Source: Paracoccus sp. N5 (GTDB lineage Bacteria > Pseudomonadota > Alphaproteobacteria > Rhodobacterales > Rhodobacteraceae). From it: a stretch of DNA of 64,000 nt. Below the pieces are notes generated by a model. It was not told the origin of the DNA. It worked only from the letters and a program-made list of their open reading frames with translations, and ran no database searches. Location: contig NZ_AQUO01000002.1 of NCBI RefSeq assembly GCF_000371965.1, forward strand, positions 450,001 through 514,000, read 5' to 3'. Positions within the stretch are counted from its first letter, which is position 1; each line of letters begins with the position of its first letter. This document shows positions 8,196 to 17,319 of this stretch, piece after piece. Both the position numbers and the translations under genes were made by a program.

Positions 8196-9002
8196 CTAGC
8201 TCGCGGCTTCCAGGTCTGCGTCGATCTTTCGACGGACCGAATAACCGCACCGCTCCATGATGTTCTTGTCGAGCTTGCTGTCGATGAAATCCAGATCCTC
8301 GTCCGATATGCTGTCGACATAATCCTCGGACAGATACTTTTTCCGATAGAAATCGAAGTTTTCTCCCGCCGACTTGGTGGAGTTCAGGATATTCTTGAAC
8401 GCACTCTCGCCAAAGCCGAGAACGTTCGAGCAGGCGCGCGCCACCGTCTGTTCGGTGTCTTCCAGAAGATCCTCGTATCGCACGAAGACAGAGTTATCGG
8501 GATACCTTCGGAGCATCTCCATGTATGAGCGAACCTTCTTGTTGAACAACTCGATGGGCGTGGCGACCGTGGTGCCGTCGATGTTGTCGCGACGAGAGAG
8601 CGGCCAAGGCGACCTGATAAAATCCGAAAAGCTTGCGGCACGCGAAAGCCGAGGGTTGTATGGCCTGTTGAACATGGATTGCAACCAGAAGCATGGATGC
8701 TTGGTAGTATAGATGAATTTCGTGAGGCGACTGTATGCAGAAAATTCGATCACGTCGATCGGCGGCCTGGCATGTTTCCACCCGAAATCGGAATGGAGCA
8801 TGCGGAAATGGTCCAGATCCTGCACATAGTCGTTGTCATGGGTGTATGCCTCGGGGAAAAGGCGGTTTTCAGCCTTGAGCAGGCCCGCCTTTCCCCTGGT
8901 ATCACCTTCCATCATGATGGCGTTGGTGTTTTCACGCACGAGCGCCGTCAGATAAATAGTGCCGCTATTGCGTTCTCCGAACACTTTGACGTAAACGAAC
9001 AT
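8196..9002 (-). CDS. Sulfotransferase-like protein, low GC
   Basis: This 268-residue protein begins with FVYVKVFGERNSGTIYLTAL, which has the G-x-R-N-S-G-T-x-Y/F-L loop seen where sulfotransferases bind the PAPS 5'-phosphosulfate. Near residue 115 is KFIYTTKHPCFWLQSMFNRP, in the place of the 3'-phosphate-binding R-D/H-P segment; PDNSVFVRYEDLLEDTEQTV around residue 175 is also typical of the fold. The start is ATG at 9002, sharing one base with the stop of the upstream glycosyltransferase gene (TGATG), so the two are translationally coupled. Base composition is visibly lower in GC (near half) with more A/T-ending codons than the operon upstream, suggesting recent transfer of this part of the cluster. 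Confidence 0.7.
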   Translation of the reverse strand: MFVYVKVFGERNSGTIYLTALVRENTNAIMMEGDTRGKAGLLKAENRLFPEAYTHDNDYVQDLDHFRMLHSDFGWKHARPPIDVIEFSAYSRLTKFIYTTKHPCFWLQSMFNRPYNPRLSRAASFSDFIRSPWPLSRRDNIDGTTVATPIELFNKKVRSYMEMLRRYPDNSVFVRYEDLLEDTEQTVARACSNVLGFGESAFKNILNSTKSAGENFDFYRKKYLSEDYVDSISDEDLDFIDSKLDKNIMERCGYSVRRKIDADLEAAS

Positions 9003-9847
9003 CAGAAAACTCCTTTGAACTGATCCGGTATGCGGCGAAGATGGGGAGGATATTTCGATGGGAAATCGACCTCGAAGGCAAACTTGCCGGCGTGGTTTTC
9101 CTTGATCAGCCCGAGAAGCTCTTGCACATGCATCGAGAAGTCGAAGTCTTCCACGCGGTCGCGACCGTTGATCTGGCGGAATATGTTCTTCATCTTTTCA
9201 TCCTCGATCATCTGGTGAATGCCGAAGTTGCCGTCTCTCGGGATACTCCTGAGAAAGCGGAGCCGATCCAGGGCGATCGACCTGTCCATCTGCTTCAGAT
9301 GGAAGTTGTAGATCCCTCCGAATTGCTGATGCTTGTCGCAGGTATGAAATCCGCCGCCCCAGGATAGTGGAACACTCGTCACCTGTGTCTTGCACATCGC
9401 GCCAAGGAAATAGCCGTAGCCTCTTTGAGCAAGGATTGGCCTGCTCAGGTTCAGCTCGCCTTCGTCGTCATAGCTGTGAAAGATGTTCACGCCGATGCTG
9501 GTTTCGTAATCTGGCCTTTTCGTTTCGATATACTGCCTGAGATCGCCATGGTCGTCCGGATCAACGCAGATGAACTCATCGGTATCAGTATAGATGAAAT
9601 AGTCGAAGAAATTGAGGAAGTTCTTGCAGGTGTCCGAAATCAGGTTCGACCGCTTGATGTCCGAGAAAGGCGTGCGCGGCAAGCGGATTATATTTACACC
9701 CTCGAGTCCCAGCGTGGAGCCGTCGTTGGAGCCATGGTCGAAAATGTAAAGGCTCTCCCTGCCGAAGATGCGGCCGTAGTAATTCACCCAAAGAGGCAGC
9801 ATCACCCCTTCGTTGTATGCCATTGTCGTTACGGCGAACTTCAACAC
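9002..9847 (-). CDS. Glycosyltransferase family 2-like (DUF23/GT92-type)
   Basis: This 281-residue protein opens with LKFAVTTMAYNEGVMLPLWV, the N-terminal strand and loop of GT-A glycosyltransferases that bind the nucleotide sugar. It has the metal-binding D-x-D at residues ~90-96 (DYFIYTDTDEFICVDP). GGGFHTCDKHQQFGG lies in the acceptor/catalytic region. The pattern fits the Glyco_tranf_2_4/GT92-like branch that extends glycans on surface polymers. The start is GTG at 9847, five bases after AAAGGA. GC content is as low as in the downstream sulfotransferase-like gene. It overlaps that gene by one base and follows the next glycosyltransferase by 41 bases, in the same operon. Confidence 0.78.
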   Translation of the reverse strand: MLKFAVTTMAYNEGVMLPLWVNYYGRIFGRESLYIFDHGSNDGSTLGLEGVNIIRLPRTPFSDIKRSNLISDTCKNFLNFFDYFIYTDTDEFICVDPDDHGDLRQYIETKRPDYETSIGVNIFHSYDDEGELNLSRPILAQRGYGYFLGAMCKTQVTSVPLSWGGGFHTCDKHQQFGGIYNFHLKQMDRSIALDRLRFLRSIPRDGNFGIHQMIEDEKMKNIFRQINGRDRVEDFDFSMHVQELLGLIKENHAGKFAFEVDFPSKYPPHLRRIPDQFKGVF

Positions 9848-9888
9848 TGTGATCCTTTCTGTGTTCTAGGAAACGCCTGGATGCCGTA

Positions 9889-11145
9889 TCAGGCCACCTG
9901 CACGCCTAACTCATTCTGCGGTCTCTTGTGACAAACCCGCTGCCACTCCTGATGGAACCCGGCCAGGTCCAGCGGCGGGGTGATCCGGGCCTTGTGCTCT
10001 GCCAGCGCCTGCGCGTCGCCATGCACCGACAGGATCGCTGCGGCCAGCGCATTGGCATCGGCGGTGCGGAACGGGATGCTCCAGCCGGCGGTCTTTTCCG
10101 CCATGCCGCCAATGTCCGAGGCGATCATCGGCGTGCCGGCCGCGCGCGCCTCCTGGATCACCACCGGCGAATTTTCCCACCAGACCGAGGGGATGATGAT
10201 CCAGCCATAGCCGCGCATGATCTGGACGCCGTCCTGCGGGCGGTAGCGGCCGCAGAAGCGCACGCATTCCGGCACCTTCAGGTCCGGCCACATGCGGCGG
10301 AAACTGGCCTCGTCGAGGCCGTGGATCTCGATCGCCAGCGGCTGGTCGCTGTCGTGGCCCTGTGCCTCGATCAGCGCGGCGGCGCGGATCAGCACGTCCA
10401 GGCCCTTGGTCGGCGTCGCCTGGCCGAAGAAGGCGAAGCGGCCGCTCTTGCGCAGCAGGTCGTCCTCGGTCTCGGGCAGCGGGTCCGCGGCATGGTCGAG
10501 GCCGTTCTCGATCACCGCGATGCGGCCGGGGGCGATGCCCCAGTCCTCGAAGCGGCCGCGCAGGAATTCGCTGGGCGACAGCAACTGGTCGAAGACCCCC
10601 AGCATCTCCGACATGCGCGCCCGGCGCAGCACGAAATCGGCGGGCGGGCGTTGCAGGCAGGCGGCGCAGGCGACCTCGCTTGCGGCATGGCAGAGCTCGC
10701 CCGAGCGTTTCACCATCTGGCCGTGATTGGCGCAGATCGCGGTCATCTCGTGCAGGGTGCAGAGGAAGCGCGCCTCGGGCAGCGCCGCCCGCAGCCGCCG
10801 GATCGTGCCGGCGCCGATGTTCCAGAAATGGTGGAAGTGATAGATGTCGGCGCCGAAGGACAGCAGGAACTCGACCAGCCAGTCCTCGTCCGCGATGCGG
10901 GCGTGCTCCATCTGGAAACCGTCCATGCCGCGGCCCTGCAGGCAATAGTCGCGCGGGCCGAAGGCGATGACCTGCTGGCTGCGGCCGAAGAACTTGTCGC
11001 TGTCCTCGGGGCCGATGGTCGAGCCGACGAAATGCGCGTCCTCGCCCAGCGAGAGCAGGTGCTGGAACTGGCGATAGGCCGCGACCTCGCCGCCGCCGTA
11101 GCGCAGGTTCGGATGGGAATGCGAGACGATGACGATGCGGCTCAT
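9889..11145 (-). CDS. Group 1 (GT4) glycosyltransferase
   Basis: This 418-residue GT-B enzyme starts at the ATG at 11145, which overlaps the stop of the upstream gene as ATGA. The N-terminal Rossmann half opens with SRIVIVSHSHPNLRYGGGEV, the usual donor-independent loop of GT4 enzymes. The C-terminal half carries FFGQATPTKGLDVLIRAA near residue 242, and the E-x7-E-containing segment near residue 332 (WWENSPVVIQEARAAGTPMIAS). A Cys-rich internal insert (CHAASEVACAACLQRP) is unusual for the family and might bind metal. It would add a hexose to the growing surface glycan on the cytoplasmic face of the membrane. Confidence 0.88.
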   Translation of the reverse strand: MSRIVIVSHSHPNLRYGGGEVAAYRQFQHLLSLGEDAHFVGSTIGPEDSDKFFGRSQQVIAFGPRDYCLQGRGMDGFQMEHARIADEDWLVEFLLSFGADIYHFHHFWNIGAGTIRRLRAALPEARFLCTLHEMTAICANHGQMVKRSGELCHAASEVACAACLQRPPADFVLRRARMSEMLGVFDQLLSPSEFLRGRFEDWGIAPGRIAVIENGLDHAADPLPETEDDLLRKSGRFAFFGQATPTKGLDVLIRAAALIEAQGHDSDQPLAIEIHGLDEASFRRMWPDLKVPECVRFCGRYRPQDGVQIMRGYGWIIIPSVWWENSPVVIQEARAAGTPMIASDIGGMAEKTAGWSIPFRTADANALAAAILSVHGDAQALAEHKARITPPLDLAGFHQEWQRVCHKRPQNELGVQVA

Positions 11146-12716
11146 GCGGCGGCCTCCATCAGCTTGCGGCTTTCGGCATCGTAGAGATGCAGGTCCAGCC
11201 CGCCGGGCAGGGTGCGGGCAGAGGGTCCGGCGCGGCCGGCGAAATACGGCGTGCCGCCCAGGATCTCGGCGCCGGCGAGATCGGCGCGCAGCAGGCGCTC
11301 GGCGATGTGGCGCAGCCGGGCTTCCTGGGTCAGGAAGGCCTGGGGCGCGCGGGCCAGCATGGGTTTCAGGCTGGCGGTCGGGCCGCTCAGGGCAAAGGGC
11401 AGCAGGTCGCGCTGGAAGCGCGCGGCCGGATCGCCGGTAGGCGTGCCGCCGTCGCGGCCGATGGCGCCGATCGGGTCGAGCAGCGTCAGGTGAAAGGGCA
11501 TCTGCGCGGTGCCGCGGGCAAAGACCCCGGCGCCGGCCTCGATCTGGAACAGGGTCGAGCTGCGGCCGAAGAGCAGCGTTTCCGGCAGGGCGGCCTGCAG
11601 GTCCAGCGCCATGCCCGAGCCGGCAAGCCGCAGCCCCTGCGGCAGTTCGCGGGTGGCGCCCTCGATGGCCTCGACCAGGACACTGCCGAGCCGGTCGCGC
11701 AGCAGGAACAGCTCGACCGGGCGCCCCAGCCTCTGGCCGGTGCGGCGCAGCACGTCGCGCAGGTCGATGTCGGGCAGGTCGTGGTCCAGAAGCAGCAGCA
11801 CCGGGCCGCTGCGCGGCCAGGGCGCGGCGGCGGCCGGCGGCTGCCAGGCCGGCATCGGCGGCAGCATGGCGGCGCGCAGCCCGGTCTTGTGCGCCGGGTC
11901 GGGCAGGTCGAGCTGGACCTGGCACAGCTCGGCCGCGAAATCGGTCGGCGGCCGCGGCCCGGCCGGGGCCTGCACACCGGCGGCGTTTTCCTGGCCGGGG
12001 ATCACGAAAAGCACCTGCACCTGGCCGCGGACCGGCTGCGGCATGAGGAAGGCGCCGGCATAGCCGTCGCTGCCGGTAAACAGGTAGCGGCCGCCATAGG
12101 GTTCCAGGTCCGTGCGCGGCAGGGCGCCGGCGAAAAGCCGGACCCGGCAAAGCTGCTGGTCGTCCAGCGCCAGCGCCGTCAGCGGCTGGACCTGTCCCAT
12201 GGCCGGCAGGAACCAGCCCGAGACCAGGCCCTGTCCCGCCGGATCGGTCAGGCAGCGGTCGACGCCCAGGCCGAATTCGTCGCCTTCGCGCGGCAGCAGC
12301 GGCGCGAAACGCAGGCGCGCCACCGCGGCCTGCGCCACCTCGCCGGTCGGCATGGTCAGTTCGCCCGCCGCCAGCAGCCGCAGCCAGGCGAAGAACACCT
12401 CGTCCACGCCGATCTCGACCAGGCGCTGCTGGTCGGTGACCAGGCGTTCGGGCTGGATCTCGGTGAATTCCTGGCCGGATTTCACATGCACCGTGGCATT
12501 GCCGGCCATGTCGACGCCGGCAAGATCGAAGACCGCCAGCACGCCGAACCGCTCGGCGGTGCGCAGGTCGCGCCGCGCATGCCGGGTCACCAGACGGGGG
12601 GCAAGCCGCGTCTCGTCGATGTAGAGTTCCAGATCGAGCCAGTGATCGCTGCTCCAGCCGGCGACAACCAGCATCGCTTCGCCATCGCCAAAGCAGAAAT
12701 CCATGTTCAGGGCCAA
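11142..12716 (-). CDS. Unknown protein of the surface-glycan operon
   Basis: I do not recognise this ~524-residue protein. The TTG at 12716 has AAAGGA seven bases upstream and is preferred; ATG at 12704 is the next choice, and an open frame extends to a TTG at 12737. The first ~270 residues look like beta-rich repeats (DLELYIDETRLAPRLVTRHAR, VQPLTALALDDQQLCRVRLF). The middle contains a Rossmann-like strand, VLLLLDHDLPDIDLRDVL, that could begin a glycosyltransferase-like fold, but no D-x-D or E-x7-E motif follows. No signal peptide is seen. It is sandwiched between two glycosyltransferase genes, overlapping the downstream one by four bases, so it probably acts in the same pathway. Confidence 0.65.
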   Translation of the reverse strand: MALNMDFCFGDGEAMLVVAGWSSDHWLDLELYIDETRLAPRLVTRHARRDLRTAERFGVLAVFDLAGVDMAGNATVHVKSGQEFTEIQPERLVTDQQRLVEIGVDEVFFAWLRLLAAGELTMPTGEVAQAAVARLRFAPLLPREGDEFGLGVDRCLTDPAGQGLVSGWFLPAMGQVQPLTALALDDQQLCRVRLFAGALPRTDLEPYGGRYLFTGSDGYAGAFLMPQPVRGQVQVLFVIPGQENAAGVQAPAGPRPPTDFAAELCQVQLDLPDPAHKTGLRAAMLPPMPAWQPPAAAAPWPRSGPVLLLLDHDLPDIDLRDVLRRTGQRLGRPVELFLLRDRLGSVLVEAIEGATRELPQGLRLAGSGMALDLQAALPETLLFGRSSTLFQIEAGAGVFARGTAQMPFHLTLLDPIGAIGRDGGTPTGDPAARFQRDLLPFALSGPTASLKPMLARAPQAFLTQEARLRHIAERLLRADLAGAEILGGTPYFAGRAGPSARTLPGGLDLHLYDAESRKLMEAAA

Positions 12717-12773
12717 GACCGTTTCCTTTGTCGGCAAGGGGGCCGTGCCGCGCCGGCACGACCGGGGGGTTGC

Positions 12774-13334
12774 TCAGACCAGCGTGACCGCCAGGCCGCC
12801 CAGGATCAGGCGCGATGCCGGCTGCCGCAGGTGGATGATGATCCGCCGCGCCGTATTGCCCTCCGAGACCTGGGGCAGCGGCAGGCTGCACAGCGACAGG
12901 GAATCGCGCATGATGCGCCATTCGACATGGCCGCTGTCCTCGGTCGAGCCGTCCTCGTCGAAGCTGCGCAGGAATACGTCGGCGACCAGCGGCGTTTCGG
13001 CGGCGAGGTTGCATTCGATGAAGCATTTCGAGGCCAGCTTCGAGGAGTCCGGCAGCGGTGTTTCCAGCGTCATCCATTGCTGGCCGGCGCCGCGCAGCTC
13101 GACCGCGCGCAGATCATCCGGCGTGGCCATGACGTCGCAGCGCGTCCCGTTCGGCAGGCAGATGCCCAGGGCCGGCGTCACGGTGTTGTAGCCGCCGGTC
13201 AGCGCCAGCTTGGGCCGGCCCACCAGGGCCGAGCGTGCCTCGGCCAAAAGGTCGATGCGGCTGGACTGCAGGGCCGTCAGAACCGAGGCGGCCGCTTCGT
13301 AATTGCGTAGGGCAGCAGCATAGATGGTCGTCAA
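12774..13334 (-). CDS. Small unknown protein of the surface-glycan operon
   Basis: This 186-residue protein has no recognised domain. Its TTG start at 13334 overlaps the stop of the upstream glycosyltransferase fusion as TTGA, and AAAGGAC lies about 7 bases before it, so translation is probably coupled. The first ~45 residues are helical (NYEAAASVLTALQSSRIDLL). The remainder is beta-rich with short alternating segments (LRAVELRGAGQQWMTLETPL, ARRIIIHLRQPASRLILGGL), resembling a jelly-roll or carbohydrate-binding-like sandwich. No signal peptide or membrane span is visible. A role as a structural partner of the neighbouring glycosyltransferases or the 524-residue unknown is inference from position. 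Confidence 0.6.
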   Translation of the reverse strand: MTTIYAAALRNYEAAASVLTALQSSRIDLLAEARSALVGRPKLALTGGYNTVTPALGICLPNGTRCDVMATPDDLRAVELRGAGQQWMTLETPLPDSSKLASKCFIECNLAAETPLVADVFLRSFDEDGSTEDSGHVEWRIMRDSLSLCSLPLPQVSEGNTARRIIIHLRQPASRLILGGLAVTLV

Positions 13335-15946
13335 TTACTCGTCCTTTCCTGAGCATGCATCTGCTTTTCACCGCAGATCGGCTCCTCCCATTTCGTTGCG
13401 AGCCAGGCGAGCAGCGGGGCCGCCGCCATCGCCCAGTCGCGCGCGCCGTCCGAGGCGGCGCGGGAAATCCGCCGCAGCTGGTCGCGGTCGCCGTCGAGCG
13501 CCAGGATGCGGTGCACGAATCCCGCCTCGCAATTCTCCTCGGGGATCACGAAGCCGGTCACGCCGTCCTCGATGGCCTCATGCATGGCGCCGACCTCGGT
13601 CGCGAGCACCGTCACCCCCAGGCGCTGCGCCTCGAGCACCGACAGCGGCAGCCCCTCGTAATGCGAGGGCAGCACCATGACGTCGGTCGCGGCCAGCAGT
13701 TCGGTCAGCGCCTCGGGGCCGCGCATGGCGCCCAGCATCCGCGTCTGCCGGGGAAAGCTCAGCTCGCCCGCGGCATCGACCACCGACTGCCCGGCGATCG
13801 ACAGCTGGACGCCGGGCAGGTGCCGCGCCAGCGCCGCATAGATCGTCGCAAGCCGGCCGACGCCCTTTTGCGGGTCCAGCCGCCCCATGAACAGCACCCG
13901 CAGCGGGGCCGTGTCGCAGGCCTGGGCCTCGCGCCGTTCCAGCAGCGCCGCGACGCGGGCCGGGGCCAGCGGATAGCCCGGCGCATTGACCACCGGCATC
14001 AGCTTGCTGCGCGGAATCCCCTGGGCGTTCAGCCAGCGGGACAGCGTCTGCGAGCAGCTGAGGAACAGGTCATAGGCATGTTCATAGGCCAGCGCCAGCT
14101 TGGGGGGACCGTAGTTGCGGCCATAGACGCTGCGCTCGACCAGGTGTTCGTGGTCGATCATCAGGACACCCTGCCGCTTCAGCCGGTCGGCGACCTTGTG
14201 CAGCGCGGCGGAATGGGCGTTGATGACCGCATCCATCGAGCAGAGCAGCCCGACCAGGTCGGCGCGCTCCATGCCCTCGCCCCAGCGCGGCTCGGCGGTG
14301 CCCATGTATTCCGGGCCGGACCAGTCCAGCGTCGACGCATCGGGCAGCCAGTTCACGGTCGAAAAGGCCTCCAGCGCCCAGCCGTCGCCATGGAGCGGCC
14401 GGTCGCTGGCGATGAACAGGTGCAGCCGGTGCCCGGCGGCGGCCAGCTCGCGCGCCAGGCTGGCCGCGACCTTTTCCACGCCGCCGAAGTCGAAGATCGG
14501 CAGCACCAGGCCGATGTCCTTGCGCCCGGGCTGTTTCAGCAGCGGGAAGATCACCCCGCCCGAGGCGGCGCTGCGCGGGATCTCGACCGCCATGGCGCGG
14601 CTGGCGGCGCCGCCCGGGGCGCGCCATTGCCAGCTTTGCGCCAGCGCCGGCCGGAAGCGGCTGCGATGCAGCTGCATCAGGAAGCCGCGCAGCAATTCGG
14701 TCGCGGCCTCGGCCTGCGGGCGCAGCGGCGACATGCCGTCGATCTCCATGCCCCAGCCGGTGACGGCGTGCGGGTTCGGCACGCGCTCGATCTCGCGGAT
14801 CCAGCCGGCGTCGTCGCGCATCACGATCTCGCGCAGCCGCTCCAGGCCGACGGCGACCCCATCGGGCATGGCCGCCGGATTGCCCAGGTCGGTATGCACC
14901 TGGTGACCGGATTCCGAGGCCTCGACGAAGAACAGGTCCAGATCCGCCGCGCCGCCCTGCCGGGCCTGCCGCCTTTCGCAGAGCCACAGGAAATTGCGCA
15001 TCAGGCGGGCCTGCTTCAGCCGCGCGCTGACGCCTTCGCGCAGCACGATCAGCAGCGCCGGCGCGTGATGGGCATAGGGATCGGCGAAATGCGCGAAGAA
15101 GCGCCGTTCGAGATCGGCCAGCGTCACCGTCTCGCTGTGGTCGGGGTCGGTGCACAGGATCGCGCTGTCGCCCTCGATGATGGCATAGCGCGGGAAACGC
15201 TGCGCTTCCAGCGCCAGCAGCGCCGGGGCCGAGAACAGCCAGCGATGCTTGTTTTCCAGGAAACGCCGCAGCTCGCCGTCGAGGTCGTGCGAATGCGACA
15301 GCATGCTGGCCGGGCGCTTGCGATACAGCAGCACCGGCGCGGCCAGTGGCCGGCCCCGGAACCCGGCCCGCGCCGCCGAGAGCCAGAAATCCCAGTCCTC
15401 GTAGCCCTTTTTCATCGCCTCGTCGAAGCGGATGCCGGCATCGAAGACCCGGCGCCGGATCAGGCTGCCGGCCTCGCACAGGTTGACATGGGCGTGGAAC
15501 AGCAGGCTGGGGTCGTGGTCGGCGATGTAATGCGCCCTTTGCCCGAAGAAGTCGAACTCGGGATAGAACCAGTCCTGGTCGGGATGCTGCGCCAGGGCGC
15601 GCTGGCAGGCGGCGGCTGCGCCCTCGACCAGCGTGTTGTCGGCGTCCAGCAGGAACAGCGCCTCGATGTCCGGGTCCGCCGCCAGCGCCGCCTTGATGCC
15701 CCGGTTGCGCGCCGCGCTGAGCCCGGCGTTCGGGAAATGCAGTGCCAGCATGGAATCGCCCATGATCGCCTGCCAGCTGGCAAGGCTGGCGCGGGTCTCG
15801 GCATGCTCGCAGCCGTCGTCGATCACCACCAGCCGGCGGATCACGCCCGAAGCCATCTCGCGATGCACGGCGGCGATGGCATCGTCCAGCAGGACCGGGT
15901 GGCCCTTGGTCGGGATGATGATCGAGATCTGCCCCGTCGTGGTCAT
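13331..15946 (-). CDS. Bifunctional GT2-GT4 glycosyltransferase
   Basis: This 871-residue protein fuses two glycosyltransferases. Residues 1-~300 are a GT-A/GT2 module: ISIIIPTKGHPVLLDDAIAA at the N-terminus, then the acidic pair in ALFLLDADNTLVEGAA and EDWDFWLSAARAGFRGR near the acceptor site. From about residue 475 a GT-B/GT4 module begins (IGLVLPIFDFGGVEKVAASL). It contains VLFMGRLDPQKGVGRLATIY near 689 and HYEGLPLSVLEAQRLGVTVL near 765, including the E-x7-E region. Start is ATG at 15946, overlapping the upstream stop as ATGA. A fused enzyme would add two sugars in sequence to a surface glycan. The region between modules (about 300-470) is unassigned. Confidence 0.88.
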   Translation of the reverse strand: MTTTGQISIIIPTKGHPVLLDDAIAAVHREMASGVIRRLVVIDDGCEHAETRASLASWQAIMGDSMLALHFPNAGLSAARNRGIKAALAADPDIEALFLLDADNTLVEGAAAACQRALAQHPDQDWFYPEFDFFGQRAHYIADHDPSLLFHAHVNLCEAGSLIRRRVFDAGIRFDEAMKKGYEDWDFWLSAARAGFRGRPLAAPVLLYRKRPASMLSHSHDLDGELRRFLENKHRWLFSAPALLALEAQRFPRYAIIEGDSAILCTDPDHSETVTLADLERRFFAHFADPYAHHAPALLIVLREGVSARLKQARLMRNFLWLCERRQARQGGAADLDLFFVEASESGHQVHTDLGNPAAMPDGVAVGLERLREIVMRDDAGWIREIERVPNPHAVTGWGMEIDGMSPLRPQAEAATELLRGFLMQLHRSRFRPALAQSWQWRAPGGAASRAMAVEIPRSAASGGVIFPLLKQPGRKDIGLVLPIFDFGGVEKVAASLARELAAAGHRLHLFIASDRPLHGDGWALEAFSTVNWLPDASTLDWSGPEYMGTAEPRWGEGMERADLVGLLCSMDAVINAHSAALHKVADRLKRQGVLMIDHEHLVERSVYGRNYGPPKLALAYEHAYDLFLSCSQTLSRWLNAQGIPRSKLMPVVNAPGYPLAPARVAALLERREAQACDTAPLRVLFMGRLDPQKGVGRLATIYAALARHLPGVQLSIAGQSVVDAAGELSFPRQTRMLGAMRGPEALTELLAATDVMVLPSHYEGLPLSVLEAQRLGVTVLATEVGAMHEAIEDGVTGFVIPEENCEAGFVHRILALDGDRDQLRRISRAASDGARDWAMAAAPLLAWLATKWEEPICGEKQMHAQERTSN

Positions 15947-17319
15947 TGCAGCGCCTGCGGCACGTTGTTGCGGCGGGCGATGCGGAAGCCGCGGAACAGG
16001 CCCCAGCTCAGATCGTTCGGTTGGTCCGTGGCCAACGAGACGGCCAGCAGGATGTCGGCACGCCCGACGATGGGCTCGACCGGGATGCAATGCGCCTGCG
16101 ACCAGCCATGCGGCGGCAGGCCATGCACCCAGGGGCCCATGCGGCGCTGCCAATAGCCGTCCTCGTCCACCTGGCCATGCGGCGCCACGCCGACGCTGAA
16201 GTTCAGGCTGGGCGCGCGGGGGTGGCCCACGTTCACCAGCGCCGAGATATGCGACAGCGCCGGCAGTTCGACGTCGCGGATCACCGCGCAGACCGGCCCG
16301 TGGCGCGAGGGATGCACCAGGATCGCATCCTCGTTCTCCCAGAAGGCGGCCGAGATGTGGTCTCGGGCCAGCGGCGGCGTCGAGAACAGTTCGGGACGCG
16401 GCAGTTCCGAGGGCGTGATGAAATTCGCGTCCCCGGCGCCATGGCTGCCCTTGCCCAGGCCGACCGCGGCCACCTCGGGCAAATGGACGCCGGGCAGCGA
16501 TTTCCAGACCCGCAGCGCCAGGACGTGGTCCTGTGCGGCCTCGCCCTCTGCCCGGACGGCAAAGGCGGGATCGGGCACCGCATGGCCCAGCCCCAGCACA
16601 CAGGGACCTTCGCCCCGCCAGGTCAGTTGCAGGGCGCAATCCTGTTCGGGTCCGCGAAGCGGCGTCGACAGCGCAAAGCGCAGCCAGCCCGCCTCGACCC
16701 CGGCCAAGGCCGGCGCGGGCTCCAGGGCGATGCTGTTGCCCGAGGCGCAGAGGATGCGGCATTCGAGCCGCGCGATATCCTCTTGCAACGCCGCCGGCAC
16801 CCAGAGATCGACCGCGGCGATCGAAGCGGCGCCCGTCGGCAGGCGCTGCGCCAGCGCCGCGCCCGGGTCGAGGCTGACCATCACGCCAACGGGATCCCAG
16901 GACAGGGCGCGCATGAATCGCGGATTGCCCAGCGTATAAAGGAAATCCTCGACGGACTTCAGATTCTGCTCAAGGGACTGATTTTCCGCGCGTAATATCG
17001 CGGCAGAAAGCCGTGCGCATCCGGCGTCTTCCTCGCTGGCATTGAGTTGGGCCAGAAGCAGTTCGATAATATCGAGAAAGAGTTTCTCCTGGTTCTCGGG
17101 ATCGAACAGGAATCGGGGCACATCGTTCAGGAATTCCGGCAGCTTGACGGTTTTCCGGGTCGCCGTGTTTTTCAGGACGATGGCCAGGGGCCGCTGTCCT
17201 GGCGGTAGAAACTCATTTGCACTCTGGCTGCCGATCTCTATGCAAGATATTGAACAGGAACGAATTACTTCCTCAACGAGGCTCTTGAGCCCGTTTTGGA
17301 CCAGCACGACCGCGCGCAT
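15943..17319 (-). CDS. Unknown first gene of the surface-glycan operon
   Basis: This 458-residue protein starts at the ATG at 17319, with GGAGG nine bases upstream, and is the promoter-proximal gene of the leftward operon. I cannot assign it with confidence; its style resembles uncharacterised DUF proteins found beside glycosyltransferases in Rhodobacteraceae. The N-terminal ~130 residues are alpha/beta then helical (LKSLVEEVIRSCSISCIEIG, LFLDIIELLLAQLNASEEDA). The C-terminal ~300 residues are beta-rich with many aromatic and Gly-Pro turns (GPWVHGLPPHGWSQAHCIPV), suggesting a carbohydrate-binding or jelly-roll domain. No signal peptide is seen. The overlap with the GT2-GT4 fusion argues for a joint role. 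Confidence 0.65.
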   Translation of the reverse strand: MRAVVLVQNGLKSLVEEVIRSCSISCIEIGSQSANEFLPPGQRPLAIVLKNTATRKTVKLPEFLNDVPRFLFDPENQEKLFLDIIELLLAQLNASEEDAGCARLSAAILRAENQSLEQNLKSVEDFLYTLGNPRFMRALSWDPVGVMVSLDPGAALAQRLPTGAASIAAVDLWVPAALQEDIARLECRILCASGNSIALEPAPALAGVEAGWLRFALSTPLRGPEQDCALQLTWRGEGPCVLGLGHAVPDPAFAVRAEGEAAQDHVLALRVWKSLPGVHLPEVAAVGLGKGSHGAGDANFITPSELPRPELFSTPPLARDHISAAFWENEDAILVHPSRHGPVCAVIRDVELPALSHISALVNVGHPRAPSLNFSVGVAPHGQVDEDGYWQRRMGPWVHGLPPHGWSQAHCIPVEPIVGRADILLAVSLATDQPNDLSWGLFRGFRIARRNNVPQALQ

